From Sialis fuliginosa (taxonomy: Eukaryota > Arthropoda > Insecta > Megaloptera > Sialidae): a stretch of DNA of 64,000 nucleotides. This document shows positions 10,683 to 22,500 of this stretch, one piece after another. The number at the start of each line of letters is the position of its first letter. Within the stretch, counting starts at the first letter, position 1. The stretch covers positions 9,891,001 to 9,955,000 of the forward strand of contig OY540813.1 of NCBI GenBank assembly GCA_961205875.1. The letters are read 5' to 3'. Made by a program: the position numbers and the translations under genes. The notes beneath the pieces were generated by a model, which saw only the letters and a program-made list of their open reading frames with translations, made no database searches and had not been told where the DNA came from.

Positions 10683-11039
10683 TCGAGCTCTAATCGCCAA
10701 ACTATCGTAAGCGACGATTTTTCCGAAATTGAGTTTTGTATCGCAAATGACGTCATCATACTCATAATCATCAAACAAATCCTTGTAAACCTGGGATTTC
10801 CCTTTAAAAAATTAGAAAAAAGTTTAATATTTCTTTTTTTTCACAACTTTGATGCTTGGTTCATTAGTTAAAATTTTTTAATATTTATTGTTGACGACAT
10901 CAAGAAGATATTCTACCGTAACTGTTAAATATTATTATTATTATTTCTTCAATAAAATAACTGAAAGTATTTCTGAAAAATACCTCTTCTGTAAAATTAA
11001 CTTTTTGTCGCTTACGATAATTCGGCGTTTAAGGCTCGA
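10683..11039. mobile_element. 357-bp MITE-like inverted-repeat element
   Basis: The left end reads TCGAGCTCTAATCGCC, then ATCGTAAGCGAC. The complement of the right end reads TCGAGCCTTAAACGCC, then ATCGTAAGCGAC. The terminal inverted repeat is about 32 bp with a few mismatches. The interior is non-coding, and two open frames crossing it show no protein signature. Confidence 0.6.
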
Positions 11040-12106
11040 TGTATTTTTCATCAAAATACATATATGTTGTAATGTATGCAATGTGATACTTAAGCATATT
11101 TTCAAATCTTATTTATTAATTTTATTTTTAGGTATACCTACCTACCTACCGAATATCAAATTGACATTCATAAAAACAAAAATTATTTAGGTATAAATAA
11201 AAAAAGAAAATTGATATTTTTTGTCTATTATTTATTTATTAAATTATTTTATCAAATTTTATATCAAAAATATTTTTCTATTCATTAAAAATAATAAATT
11301 AAATACAAAACTAAAGCACTAATAATAAATTAGTTTTTACAAAATAATATACAATTCGTTTAAAATCGAGAAATATACAAAATTTCACAATCCGACCCCA
11401 AATCCAAAAATACATACTTAATATATTCTACAAAACAATTGGTTACCGATATTAAGTTTCCTTCAACCGAGAAAAACCGTTGACATTTGCTGAAACAATT
11501 TTTTTACTCGTATGTTCGCTACCAATCAATATATTGCGAAATGTATTTGAAATATAAGAGTAGAATTTATTTAGGAAGTAAGGAAAATTAAATTCCAAAT
11601 CTTGACGAAGTAATACGCCAAAAGCAATTAATATTTTACAGTTATGAATTCACGTGTAATTATACATACGATACGGTCTTTTATTTTCCCAATCTGAATA
11701 TTTCCTTGGCTTCTGTTGAGTTAAAATGTAACCAAATTGTAACATGAATTCAGATTGTAGAGGTAGGTACGTGATAGAATTTTCTATACGTTTTCTAAGA
11801 ACTTCTTTGAATCAATTTGGTGTGTAATTATATTTTTAACGTTTTTGTTGAACTTATTTATAAGTATAAAATATAAATTGATTAAAAATATTTAATAAAT
11901 GTTACTTTTGCATTTCTATTACTCCACTGAAAAAATATAAATCTGGATTTGTTTATTGGTTTGAATCTTTAAAAATATATAACAATATATGAAGTAGTTT
12001 TAACGGGAAATCTGTGCTTCAAAGATTGTGTTAAGCTTACCGACGGTTACCTGTTTTCTTATAAATATACACGACCATCGAGTATTGAATATAACATTAA
12101 ATATTT
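11040..12106. other. AT-rich non-coding spacer
   Basis: I see no gene or clear repeat here. A short run of CTAC units lies near 11135-11150. Confidence 0.3.
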
Positions 12107-12335
12107 GTATAAACTTTCGATTATTGGGTTTTATTCCGCGTTGCATTATATTGTCACTTGACGTTTCGACCAACATCTCGTGGTCTTCTTCATTTTTGTG
12201 TCAACGTTTATTTAATTAAGCAACTACATCTTCTGTACTCAACACTTCACTTCTGAAGAAGACCACGAGATGTTGGTCGAAACGTCAAGTGACAATATAG
12301 TGCGCGGAATAAAACCCAATAATCGAAAGTTTATA
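12107..12335. mobile_element. Foldback (inverted-repeat) element
   Basis: Arms at 12107-12192 and 12254-12335 are nearly perfect reverse complements around a 61-bp loop. Key shared blocks are TTTCGATTATTGGG, TTTTATTCCGCG, GTCACTTGACGTTTCG and CATCTCGTGGTCTTCTTCA. It belongs to the same general type as the foldback at 19.4 kb, which also carries a GTTTCG-containing arm. Confidence 0.7.
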
Positions 12336-12679
12336 CAATTGAACAACCGCGAAAGTCTACGTTCAAAAATTAAATATTTATTTAATTAGTAATATTATTA
12401 CTTAAAATGTGAGAATGTAAATAATTATAATTATTTACATCAGATTATTATTATATATTATTACTATCAGATCCTTATTTTCGTCGGTAATATTCTGTTC
12501 TTCCAAAACTGATTTAAAGACATTGCCTATTTTACAAAGAAATTTGATTCAGTGTCAAAATGCATAAAAATGACGACACTTAAAAAAATTTCCTGGGTTT
12601 TCTTGAAAGTACAGCTACTAATCATAAAACTTATGGACCTGAATCAGCATAATTGTCATTATTACTCTCAGTGCAATCC

Positions 12680-12724
12680 ACACTAAAGCCTAGTTTACAT
12701 GGGACGAGCACTCGACCGAGACGG
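12680..12724. repeat. Left half of an element split by the hAT-like insertion
   Basis: CCTAGTTTACATGGG, then CGAGCACTCGACCGAG, borders the hAT-like element on the left. On the right, 13809-13866 continues with AAGCTCGACTGAGTGG and TTCACTCGGCCATTAC. The host sequence looks like a small inverted-repeat element that the hAT-like element entered. Confidence 0.3.
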
Positions 12725-13808
12725 CAGTGGCGAGGCGTGAAATTTTTAATAAGGGAAGCATATTTTGTCAATCCTCCCCCTCCTATTAACAAAAAAAACT
12801 AGTTATGAAACACTTAAAGTTCAAACTTTTACTTTTTAAAATAAATTCTTATATATTTATATAGTAATTAAATGATTCTACGTCTTATTCTCTTGTATTT
12901 TAGTCAATATTTGAATGACGAGTTGAAGTTCACTGCAGGAAATTTCACTAAAAAATTTAGAATTTTTGATTTCGTTAAAAGTATGTTTATTGTATAGAAA
13001 ATTACGTGAAAAGTTGTTTGTTTCAAACCGCAGGTCTGTATCTCAAACCGTTCTCGAGATATAGCCTCTCAAAGTTTTAGTTTTTTCAAATTTTTTAAGA
13101 AAAAAGGCCATAACTTTTGAACGTGTGGTCGGAATTTTAGTTGACGGATTTGAAATCAGCGTGTCAAAATCTATATAATGACATATATAATACCTGAAAA
13201 CTCGAAAAAAAAAATTTCACGAAAAATCGAAAAAATTCAAAGGGGTATACCTTAAAAAAATGTCGATTTTTGGCCAAAATTTTTTTGTCGGATTTTAAAC
13301 TATTATACATGTCATTATATAGATTTTGACACGCTGATTTCAAATCCGTCAACTAAAATCAATTCCGACCACGCGTTCAAAAGTTATGGCCTTTTTTCTC
13401 AAAAAATTTGAAAAAACTAAAACTTTGAGAGGCTATATCTCGAGAACGGTTTGAGATACAGACCTGCGGTTTGAAACAAACAATTTTTCACGTAATTTTC
13501 TATACAATAAACATACTTTTAACGAAATCAAAAATTCTAAATTTTTTAGTGAAATTTCCTGCAGTGAACTTCAACTCGTCATTCAAATATCGACTAAAAT
13601 ACAAGAAAATAAGACGTAGATGTATTATAGTTTTATAATTGAGCGTGTAAATTGATTTTTGGTTAAAATGTTTGAGTTGCGCATAAAGATGAATATTCTA
13701 ATAATATTTTTAAATTATTTATTAACTGAAAACACACGATTTGTATTAATATACCCATAAAGTAAGGGAAGCATTGCTTCCCCTGCTTCCATGGACGCTT
13801 CGCCACTG
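12725..13808. mobile_element. Non-autonomous hAT-like transposon with palindromic core
   Basis: The termini are CAGTGGCGAGGCGT (12725-12738) and the complement of CAGTGGCGAAGCGT (13795-13808), 13 of 14 matching. Directly outside are CGAGACGG (12717-12724) and CGAGACAG (13809-13816), an 8-bp target duplication with one change. CAGTGGCG ends with 8-bp duplications are typical of the hAT superfamily. Just inside each end are matching AAGGGAAGCA blocks. No transposase is encoded, and most of the interior is a long inverted repeat. Confidence 0.8.
12878..13619. repeat. 742-bp long inverted repeat (hairpin-forming)
   Basis: The left arm (12878-13192, about 315 bp) and right arm (13301-13619, about 319 bp) are almost perfect reverse complements around a 108-bp spacer. 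Paired landmarks are CTACGTCTTATTC with GAATAAGACGTAG-like sequence, CCGCAGGTCTGTATCTCAAA, CTCGAGATATAGCCTCTC and AAGGCCATAACTTTTGAACG. A transcript crossing it would fold into a long double-stranded RNA. A single-arm relative is present at 62.0 kb. Confidence 0.85.
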
Positions 13809-13866
13809 CGAGACAGTAAGCTCGACTGAGTGGATAGAAACTGTTTATTCACTCGGCCATTACACA

Positions 13867-14394
13867 CAAATATGATGTTGAAAACTGTAGCAAAATTGTC
13901 TGCTTTTATGGAAATAATTAGGTATTCGGCTTGCACAAAAATTCAAAATTATTCCAAGCCAGGTCAGAAAATTTCAACACGATCCGTCGATAAATTAACT
14001 TTTCTTCTTCATGAAACGAAAATTCGTAATTCGACATAGGTATTTAACTGTAGCAAATGGATGTCGAATTCAATCGTAATTTTCTGTATTTAGAGAAAGA
14101 AAGTAATGTACAATATTTTCTTCTATTAATGATCTAATCACTGAAACAACTGTTGGATGAGATGAAAATCGGGCTCGGTAGCTCTGCTTGTGAATTGTTT
14201 TTATTATTTCACGAATCACTTATAACATGTTTGCGGAACACCACTGGACTGTAACCTAACAAGAGGCGTAATTACAAATTAACAAATCAATCCACACAAA
14301 TATATGAGCGAAAAACAAATGACAATTGAAACTTCCTACCAATAAGATTCTAGTTTGGGGTATTTTACGAATTTCTTTTTAATTCTTCCACAAA
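13867..14394. other. Non-coding spacer
   Basis: I see nothing recognisable between the element-rich region on the left and the CpG-rich island on the right. Confidence 0.3.
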
Positions 14395-14642
14395 CCAGCA
14401 ATCCTCCACCACTAGCATGTCATCACAAGGTAGATCGTATTGACCAAGAAGCGGCGCCACGAAGACCGTCCTCCGGCACCAGGCGCGCGCACCGAACACC
14501 TGTGGGAGTGTATATCGCGCGCGCTCTTGTTGATCAGTTTTACCGCGATACGCGTCAAGGGAGGCCACGCGACCGCTCTCTTTCTCCTCTTACAGTGGAT
14601 ACTATCAATTATTATCTCGGTCAATCTGAAGCGCGATCTGTG
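14395..14642 (+). promoter_or_regulatory. Isolated CpG-rich island, possible promoter or first exon
   Basis: About 250 bp are strikingly GC- and CpG-rich against a strongly AT-rich background, with AAGCGGCGCCACG, GGCGCGCGCACCG, TATCGCGCGCGCTC and CGATACGCGTC. Within it, GATCAGTTTT at 14531-14540 contains a TCAGT match to the arthropod initiator. Overlapping open frames occur on both strands because stop codons are rare in GC-rich DNA, and none has a recognisable motif. It could be a promoter with a 5' UTR exon of a gene extending to the right, or a GC-rich repeat. Orientation is a guess. Confidence 0.35.
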
Positions 14643-15234
14643 TAAAATTGTGAATGATTTTATTGGTATGGTAAAATATTGATGCCTGATTTTTTAATTG
14701 CAGTAATCAAAAAGTTAAATTTTTTAACTGATGTATATATTTAGTTCAGTTTGATTAAATATTGTTTCAGTACTTATTATTCTTTTATAAAATATTGTAT
14801 ATTTAATTTATTAATTTATTGCATTAATAGAGATACCCATGCATGTAGTAAAAATACTTATCCTCGAAGAATTTGGGTGAGTAAAACAGAAAGTTTCATT
14901 CACTAATTTATTTACAATTCATCTATTTTTTATAACTGAAATGCGCTTACCTTAATCAGCATGCATTCAAAAATGAGAAATTGGAAGATAAATAAATTTA
15001 AGCCCATATAAAAGTCTTTGTAACTTAAATAATTAAATTTTTGATTGCATAAAAAACAGAAATTTTTGTCAATATATATATATTTTGTTTATAAAATTGA
15101 AATTATTTTTAGATCTTACTTATACAAGAAAAATTAAATTTTTGCATAGTTTGTAATTTTAACTTTAGAACGGTCATTAAATATTTTAAGATTAATTAAA
15201 CATATAACAAGTATATTTACTAAATTGTCTATCA

Positions 15235-15500
15235 GTACTAAGTCTTGGTTATTGTAACTGAAGTCTTGTGAAAATTGAAGCCATCTCGTCTCAGTCTCGT
15301 CCCGTAAAAATGAAATCTTGGATTCGTATAAATTTTCTAAAAATTATTTTTTCTCCATTTATCTTTGAGTAATAAACAAAAAATCTTAAAATATAACAAA
15401 TATTTATATAGGTATAATTTACTTTAAATATTGAATAAAATTTTTACTTATTAAAACTGAAATCAAGAAAAGTCTTGTCTTAGCCTGCAGCCCCAAAATT
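15235..15500 (-). repeat. Degraded copy of the 27.1-27.5 kb 'TAGGGTTGCACA' element
   Basis: The block TGAAAATTGAAGCCATCTCG followed by TCTCAGTCTCGTCC is the reverse complement of a block in the element at 27098-27546. The right end, CCTGCAGCCCC (about 15487), resembles that element's TGTGCAGCCCTA terminus. The copy is decayed. Confidence 0.5.
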
Positions 15501-16368
15501 CTTATTTACAATTCGCGGTCGACCGAAATTAAAGTCGCGATCGAACTGTTAGCAATTCTTGCTATTTATATGTAAATCATTAATTATTACTCTGACTTAA
15601 TTTTAAATTCACAATATCTAGATATAAATAGGTAAAAATAAGAATTACAATTATTTTTTTGTACCTTAATATAGAAAATTCAAAATCAGGTATAAATTAT
15701 AAATGTGTCTTCACCTAATTTAAAGTAATTGTATAAAATAAAATAAATTATATCCACGTTGATTTCAAATAGTAATTAAAAAACTTTATTTATAATTAAC
15801 GCTTTTAAATATGTAAATTGTAATTAAACAATTATATTATAAAAGACATCTTTTGATCTTTTTAACTGAAAACTTTCTTTAGTAGATTCGTTTAAAGAAC
15901 TTTTATATGATTAAACAATTACACAATTTTATATATGTATATAAGTCCAACTAATTATAAAAATAGCAGTCTTAAATATTTAAAATATTTCATCTTTTTT
16001 CTTGGATTTACAGTTGTTATTTTCCTGTATATTTTTCATTTGGATTTAAAAATAATTTTTAAAGGACACGAAATGTGTTGTCCGTAGACTCAGAGGTTTA
16101 CAAGGAATATTTTTAGAATTTACATAATCCTTTCTGATTTTCTTTGTTGTAGGTAAATAAAAAAGTTGTTTTTTTTGAAGGATTATGGAACATGAGTTCA
16201 TAAAGAATGACATCCCACTACAGACAGAGCTTTTTATTAAATTTTAAACCGAGCTTGACATATTATCATAAAAAAATATATAAGACATTTTTTATACTTT
16301 TAAAGAATCGTTGATATCTAAATTAAAAATCTTGAACTTATTATTATTATTATTAATTATTATTAATT

Positions 16369-16665
16369 ACTAGCGCATTGGACCCGATGTTACCCGGAGA
16401 TATTAATTTAATTAAACATAAAATAATCATGCCCACTCGACATGCCCACCCAACATGCCAACAACACACGATTCACCACGATTTTTTTTTCCACTTCATG
16501 AAATTTACACAAAATATACAAAAATTATACACCTAAACTTAACCTATCTATTAGTGAAAACCGGAATTAAATCCGTTCAGTAGTTATTGAGAAAATTGTC
16601 TAATATTATATTTTCTAACTCCCAGAAAACACCAGATTCCGTCTTAGAATTTGTATGAAAATCAA
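16369..16665 (+). repeat. Interspersed repeat, 'TTGGACCCG..GTTACCCGGA' family copy 1
   Basis: The copy starts ACTAGCGCATTGGACCCG. It shares long blocks with 46501-46780: TTACACAAAATAT, CTAAACTTAACCTATC, AAATCCGTTCAGTAGTTA, ACCAG and CTTAGAATTTGTA. It is non-coding and truncated, and looks like a 3' fragment of a retroposon family. Confidence 0.65.
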
Positions 16666-19377
16666 AAGAAAATAATAAAGTCTTCTAGTATGAACAAAAT
16701 CAACTTTTTTTAAATGCAATATTTAGTACGAAAAAAGTCTAACCGAATTTTCTTTTCTTCTTTTTAGTCAGTTAAAAGAAAAATTATTTATAAAAAAAAG
16801 TTGAATGAATATCTAATGAATATAAATTAATACGCATCTCGTTTGAATTGAAACGATAAATCTCAATATTATCATATTTAAATATTATTAAAACTACCAC
16901 AAACTTACCATTATACGTAACTACATATTTAACACCATACATCTAAAATTACAATAAAGTGGAAATCTCCTTAAGTCTGCAATTTGTCGGATTTGTGGCG
17001 TGAAAATTTAAAGCCCTTTTACACGATACATTCTCAGCTTAGAGGAACTCTCAAGTAAAATATTATTACCGTATAATTTCTTATAAATAAAATTTCATAT
17101 CGTACTTGAAAATTTTATCAGTGATTTTTTCATAAGATAAAATGAAATATTAATATTTGGTTTCATCCTTAGATATAAATATATAAATAAGATATTTTTT
17201 CAGAAACGAATTTCCGAGAAAATGTTTCTTATAGGATTTTCTCAAGTGAAATAATATTGTTACCTATTTTAGCCTAGAAATACTTATCAAAATCTCGATA
17301 AAGATTTCAATTTAAAAATAATTTTCAAAGCTGAAATTTGATTTCGAATGTAATAACAATTTTTCTCAAGTTAATTTTTTTGGACTGTTATTTGCAAGAA
17401 ATATTTAATAACAATATCATATTACTAAAGTTTTTAACTTTGTCAATGTTATTTATTTATTGTTGCAGTGATACTACTACATAACGACGTATTGTGAAAT
17501 TCAATTTTAATTTCACATTATAGTTATTAGTCTTTTTTAAATTAAAATTTTATTTTCTTGTACATAGTTCTAAATATTAAACTATCAGAGACTTTACACA
17601 GAAAAATCACTGCTAGGTTTATTATCTTTATTTTGTTAGTTATAAATGTAAATAAATATTGGCCATAAAATGCACACCCCTTAAACTTTTTAAAATTTAT
17701 TAATTAATAAGGTTGTCATTTAACAAAAAATGGAGTAATTTTCAAAACTTTACTCTTATATTTTTGTATAAAAAGTGATTATTCAAGTTCATTTGCAAAA
17801 ATTAAATCGATCTATCTCAAGAGAATAAATAAATAAAATATTTAATACAAACTTACAAAATTTTCTCTTGATTAAAGATGTACGAGTAACGTAATGAAAC
17901 AGAAATCAAGATAAACATTCAATCATTATAATTTGCAAAAAATTCTTACCTTTGAATAACATAAATAAGTAGCTATTGTGGTATTGTCAGAAAAATTATA
18001 ATATTTAACATATAAAATAGGTAATATTGATAGATACAAAAGTATTAAAAGTGTAACCATTTTATTTATTCTGTTTCTAGTCACACATTTCAAATACAGC
18101 CTGTAGACTTTTGAAATATAACGTGAGTAATTTATTAATTTTCACGTCATTTCCAAAATGTGATTTGCGAAATGAAATTTTCGTCAAATCTGTATTACTA
18201 ACATTTGACTTTGAACCTTAACATGTGTTCCAAGTACAATTTTAATGAAGTTAACAAAGGTTTTAACTCTTTTGATCATGGAATATTTGCTGTAGACCTT
18301 TCCTCTAGTCTCTAATTACACGAAGTTTTTAAATATAATTATAGTATATTCATATTGGATACACTTTTTTTATGTAATTAAAGCAGGTTTTTATGTAAAC
18401 AAGTAAAATGAAAGATAAAAATGTAGAGAAATATTTATATTTATATAGTATTTATTTTGTTTCTAGGTATAAAATATATTTTTTCAGTGGTATCAGGGTT
18501 CTTTTAGATCTCCAATACTTGATAAAAAACTAAAATTATCAAGATACTAAGAATTAGTTGAAAGTAATAAATTATCGCTAATAAAAAATACTGGTTTCTA
18601 AAAAAATCATTTTGAAGAGTTTTTGTAAAATCTATTAATTAAGTAGATATACATATAAGAAAAATATAAATATTTTTATTTTTCCTAAATATTATTCTAC
18701 TTATATATTCCATAGATGTTGGTTGAGAATTTAATATGTGCATATATGCTTTAAAATTACATTTTTGACTTGTAAGAGAGATATGGTTTCAAATAGATGA
18801 TTCTCTACAGATTCATTTATAATTAATTTTATAACAAAGTTTATAGATTTCAACAATTGATATTTATTTTAAGAGCACATTTTTCCAAAGTATACTAGAT
18901 TAAATGTTAGGTAGTGTGTTATGAGTCCTATATGTTCATTTTATAAAGTTTCTACTCAGACAAAATTCCATGGAAAATATAAAATAATTCAATACTCTGT
19001 AAAAAGCGTTTGATTAGGTTTTGATATAGACCAAATTATTTTTGATATCGAGAATATCTTTTTTATATTTGGCCGCTTGGCCAGGTTTATTTAAATTATC
19101 GTTTAAAATGGAGTTTATGTTTATTTCTGTCAGTTAAAATATTGCATTTCGTATAACTTTCTTAATCTTTTTTTATATTAAATGTAGTAAAACACTTTAT
19201 ATTACTGATGTCGTGGTTTTCGCTTTAACTATAAAGATAAAGTCATTTTAACAAACTAAATAAGTAACTGGACAACTTCTCTTTATTTAGAACGAAGTAA
19301 ACCAACAGAAGGTATTCAAAATACTATCGTCACTGATATTGGTACTGTTACTACAACTTAAACTATATATATACATG
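16666..19377. other. AT-rich non-coding stretch
   Basis: No gene, RNA gene or well-bounded repeat is recognised. There is one MITE-end-like phrase (CCCTTTTACACGATAC near 17015), but I find no partner end for it. Confidence 0.3.
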
Positions 19378-19545
19378 GATCTTGGCTTCTGGGTGTAAGC
19401 CGCGTCGATTTGGTTGTGTTAACAACCAACATTTCGTCACACATTGTAGTTTATACTTTTAGAAGAACTCTGAAGATGTCCTCTGCAATGTGTGACGAAA
19501 CGTTGGCCGATAACACGATCAGCCTCGACTTATAAATATACACCT
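19378..19545. mobile_element. Foldback element, CACATTG-centred arms
   Basis: The left arm contains TTCTGGGTGTAAGCCGCG, TTTGGTTGTGTTAAC and AACATTTCGTCACACATTG. The right arm is its complement (CAATGTGTGACGAAACGTT, then GGCCGATAACACG and CCTCGACTTATAAATATACAC). The loop carries GAAGAACTCTGAAGATG. A half copy occurs in intron 1 of the kinesin-like gene. Confidence 0.65.
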
Positions 19546-22500
19546 AAACCACAAAAAAAAACAATAATCAGGAGCCTAATAGTTTCAGATTATTATTACA
19601 AACTTATATTCATAATGTGTTATACAAAAGTTACTTTTATATTGCATTACAGCACAGTATAGATAACTTACATAACATTTCTTGCTAATATTAACACGAA
19701 TATTATTCATTATTTAATTAAATAATATGTTGCAGGCATTCATATTTTAACATTATTCAATATTCGTTATAAACAGTAAATATACTAACAATAAGTGGTA
19801 TTATAAAAATATTGAAATCATATATAATTAATGTATTTAAATTAAATGTAAAACATTATTTCACATCAACTCAAATGTGAATAAAGTACAATTTGTATAT
19901 GTGGTGTGACATTTAAATTGTTAGATACATTAAAGTGAAATAACTATACCTACACACTTTTTGAAATGATTGACTTTAATTAGTCTCATAAATAATTAAA
20001 GTTTTGAGTGGATTACAGAAGAAAAGAAGATATATTTGGTAAGTAGAAATATTTTACATAATACATGTCGGTACCTGTTTGAAAACAATTGATTTATATT
20101 AATTAGAAATGTTTCTTTATACTTACGCCTTGTAGTTCTGTTTATTAGAAGAAAATTGTGAGATATGGTCTGAAATAAACATTATTATAAAGACATAAAT
20201 ACTGTTCAACAATGTTCAAAGAAAATTATAGAAATATATATACCTATAATATAAATTTGTTACCTATAATTATATAAAGAATATTATTGGTATATGGTAA
20301 CAATATTGTACATAATATATATTCGTTAAACAGTTTCATTTTTTTGTGTCAACGTCGGGCTTTATTTTGAAGGATTTTCTCCAATTAGGGATTAGTTATT
20401 TCATAAATATTTATCCATTATTAACAAATTTACAAAAAAAATGTTAGTTAAAATAGTGCTTCAGACAAAGTCGTCAGCTTTCTTTATTAGCATGGTATAA
20501 AATATTCCGTTAATATGGATTCATGTTTTTAAAACTGTGACATTTAATAATTATATTTTATATTAATTGAAAACATCGTAGTTAATGCATATTAAAATAT
20601 GAGGAAGCATCTAGGTATTACAGTATTTTCATATAAGTAAATGAAAAATGAGCTATAATCTTATGAATATGTTCAGTCGTGTATAAATTAGATTCATGGA
20701 AATTAAAACGGGATATTTATTATGAAAAGCTGTATCACTTTATCACTGCCACTGTTTAATCTCTGTAACGTAAAATACCTTTCGTTCTAAAAAAACTATT
20801 GAGCATATTTTATAATTGAAATTAATCATCCAATTATATATAGATATATAGATTGCCCCCTAAAACTGATGTTTTAAACAAAAATGGTATCGCCTATGAT
20901 CGAAATTCGACCAATATTTTACCTATTTTAACGGCAACATACACTCATGATTTTTTTGTGCACATCTATGGCACAGTACCGAACCTAACCTAACCTGCTT
21001 TTACAACAAAAATTTCTTAATAAAAACACTGCAATTGAACGCGAATTGAAATATCTATACACATTCTCTACGTTTGACAGAAACCCAAAACTATTTATTT
21101 TTGCCGCTCGTTGACGCTAGGAGTATTGCTATGCTGTTAAACGATGCGAGAAGAAATAAACAAACAGCAAGAGGGGAAATCATGTGTGTTTGTTAACTTC
21201 ATATCTATAGCACGGTACCTTTCGAATGATATAAGTTTCATTTACGTCCTTTCATAATAAATACTAAACAAACGTACGACAATTTTCGATGTTCACGTAT
21301 TAATATATAGATTTTAAGGGTTATAAAAAGGTAGTTGTAATCATAACAAAAGTATTTTCAAATATATAAAGAAGGCCTATATAATATAGGCCTACTTTTT
21401 AACGTTTAAATGACTCTCGTACTTTTTGGCAAACATCGTGTTTTCGGACGCTAAAAATGCAAAAATAAAAACATAAAATTATCAATTTTCGCGTGTGATT
21501 ACTCAGAGCTATGGATACTCCGGGAAATGACTCCTGCTGAATTGTGTTGCAGTATGTTGTGACTTTATCGTACATAAATAACAAACAATAAAATTGTATT
21601 AGTTTACGGGGCCTAAATACTTTATCTGGAGATCTAACGACTCATGTGATTAGTTTAGCCCTTGTATAATATAATCATGTACTTTTAAGAATCAATTATG
21701 TAACTAAAAGGCAGCTATAATGCAAACTTCAAACTTTCGTCACTCACAACGGAGAAACGACGTATCAAAATGCAAAAAAGTTGCTGATTATATTAACTTA
21801 TTGATGATGGCCTACATCACATGAAAATTTCAACAAAATATGAGAGGTCACTCTATACTTCATTGGTAGCTTTCTAATGAAATGACCATAACAAATAATT
21901 TAGGGCCGAGCGTAAAATTTGAACATATAAATTTTGACCTATGCATCGAAACAGTCCAAATGTAAAAGGCTTAATTAAAATTGGTTCATAGAGGCCCGAT
22001 GTTGAGGTGTATAGCTAATTACAGTAGATTATAAATATAAATATATAAAATAGAATATAAAATAATGTTCACAATAAATGTAATTTAATGTGAACTAATA
22101 GCTCGTTTTATTTAAAATTCAATTACCTTTTTTTTCTTTAATGTTAATGTGATAAAATACTAGACTTAATGCTATTTGTTAGAGTGCTATATTTTGTTCC
22201 AACTATTATCCAGTAAATACGTGGGTAACTATTAATGCAGTAGAAACTGTTAAATGCACGAGCAACAAAAAATATTTTAAAACCTTTTTTATGAGTAATA
22301 ACGAAATTAAGAACTCGCAATAACATCATGAAAATTTTCAGCACTAAATCTAGACATTATATTTCACAATTAGTATAAAATGTGATAGCTAATCTTATTT
22401 TAAATTTATTACGTACAATTTTAGCTTACACTTACTGTAAACTGAGCTGTTAACATATTCTACGACGCAAAATATATAAAGTTACAAAATTTAAATTACA

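Noticed and set aside
13164-13352. 62-codon minus-strand frame across the centre of the long inverted repeat
   Set aside because: It crosses the hairpin loop and both arms, so it is a by-product of the palindrome.
14355-14682. Overlapping open frames on both strands with Arg/Pro-rich translations
   Set aside because: They arise from the GC-rich island where stops are rare; no conserved motif, and competing frames are equally open.
20975-21000. Telomere-like CCTAACCTAACC
   Set aside because: Only two to three units, inside unrelated sequence; not a telomeric array.
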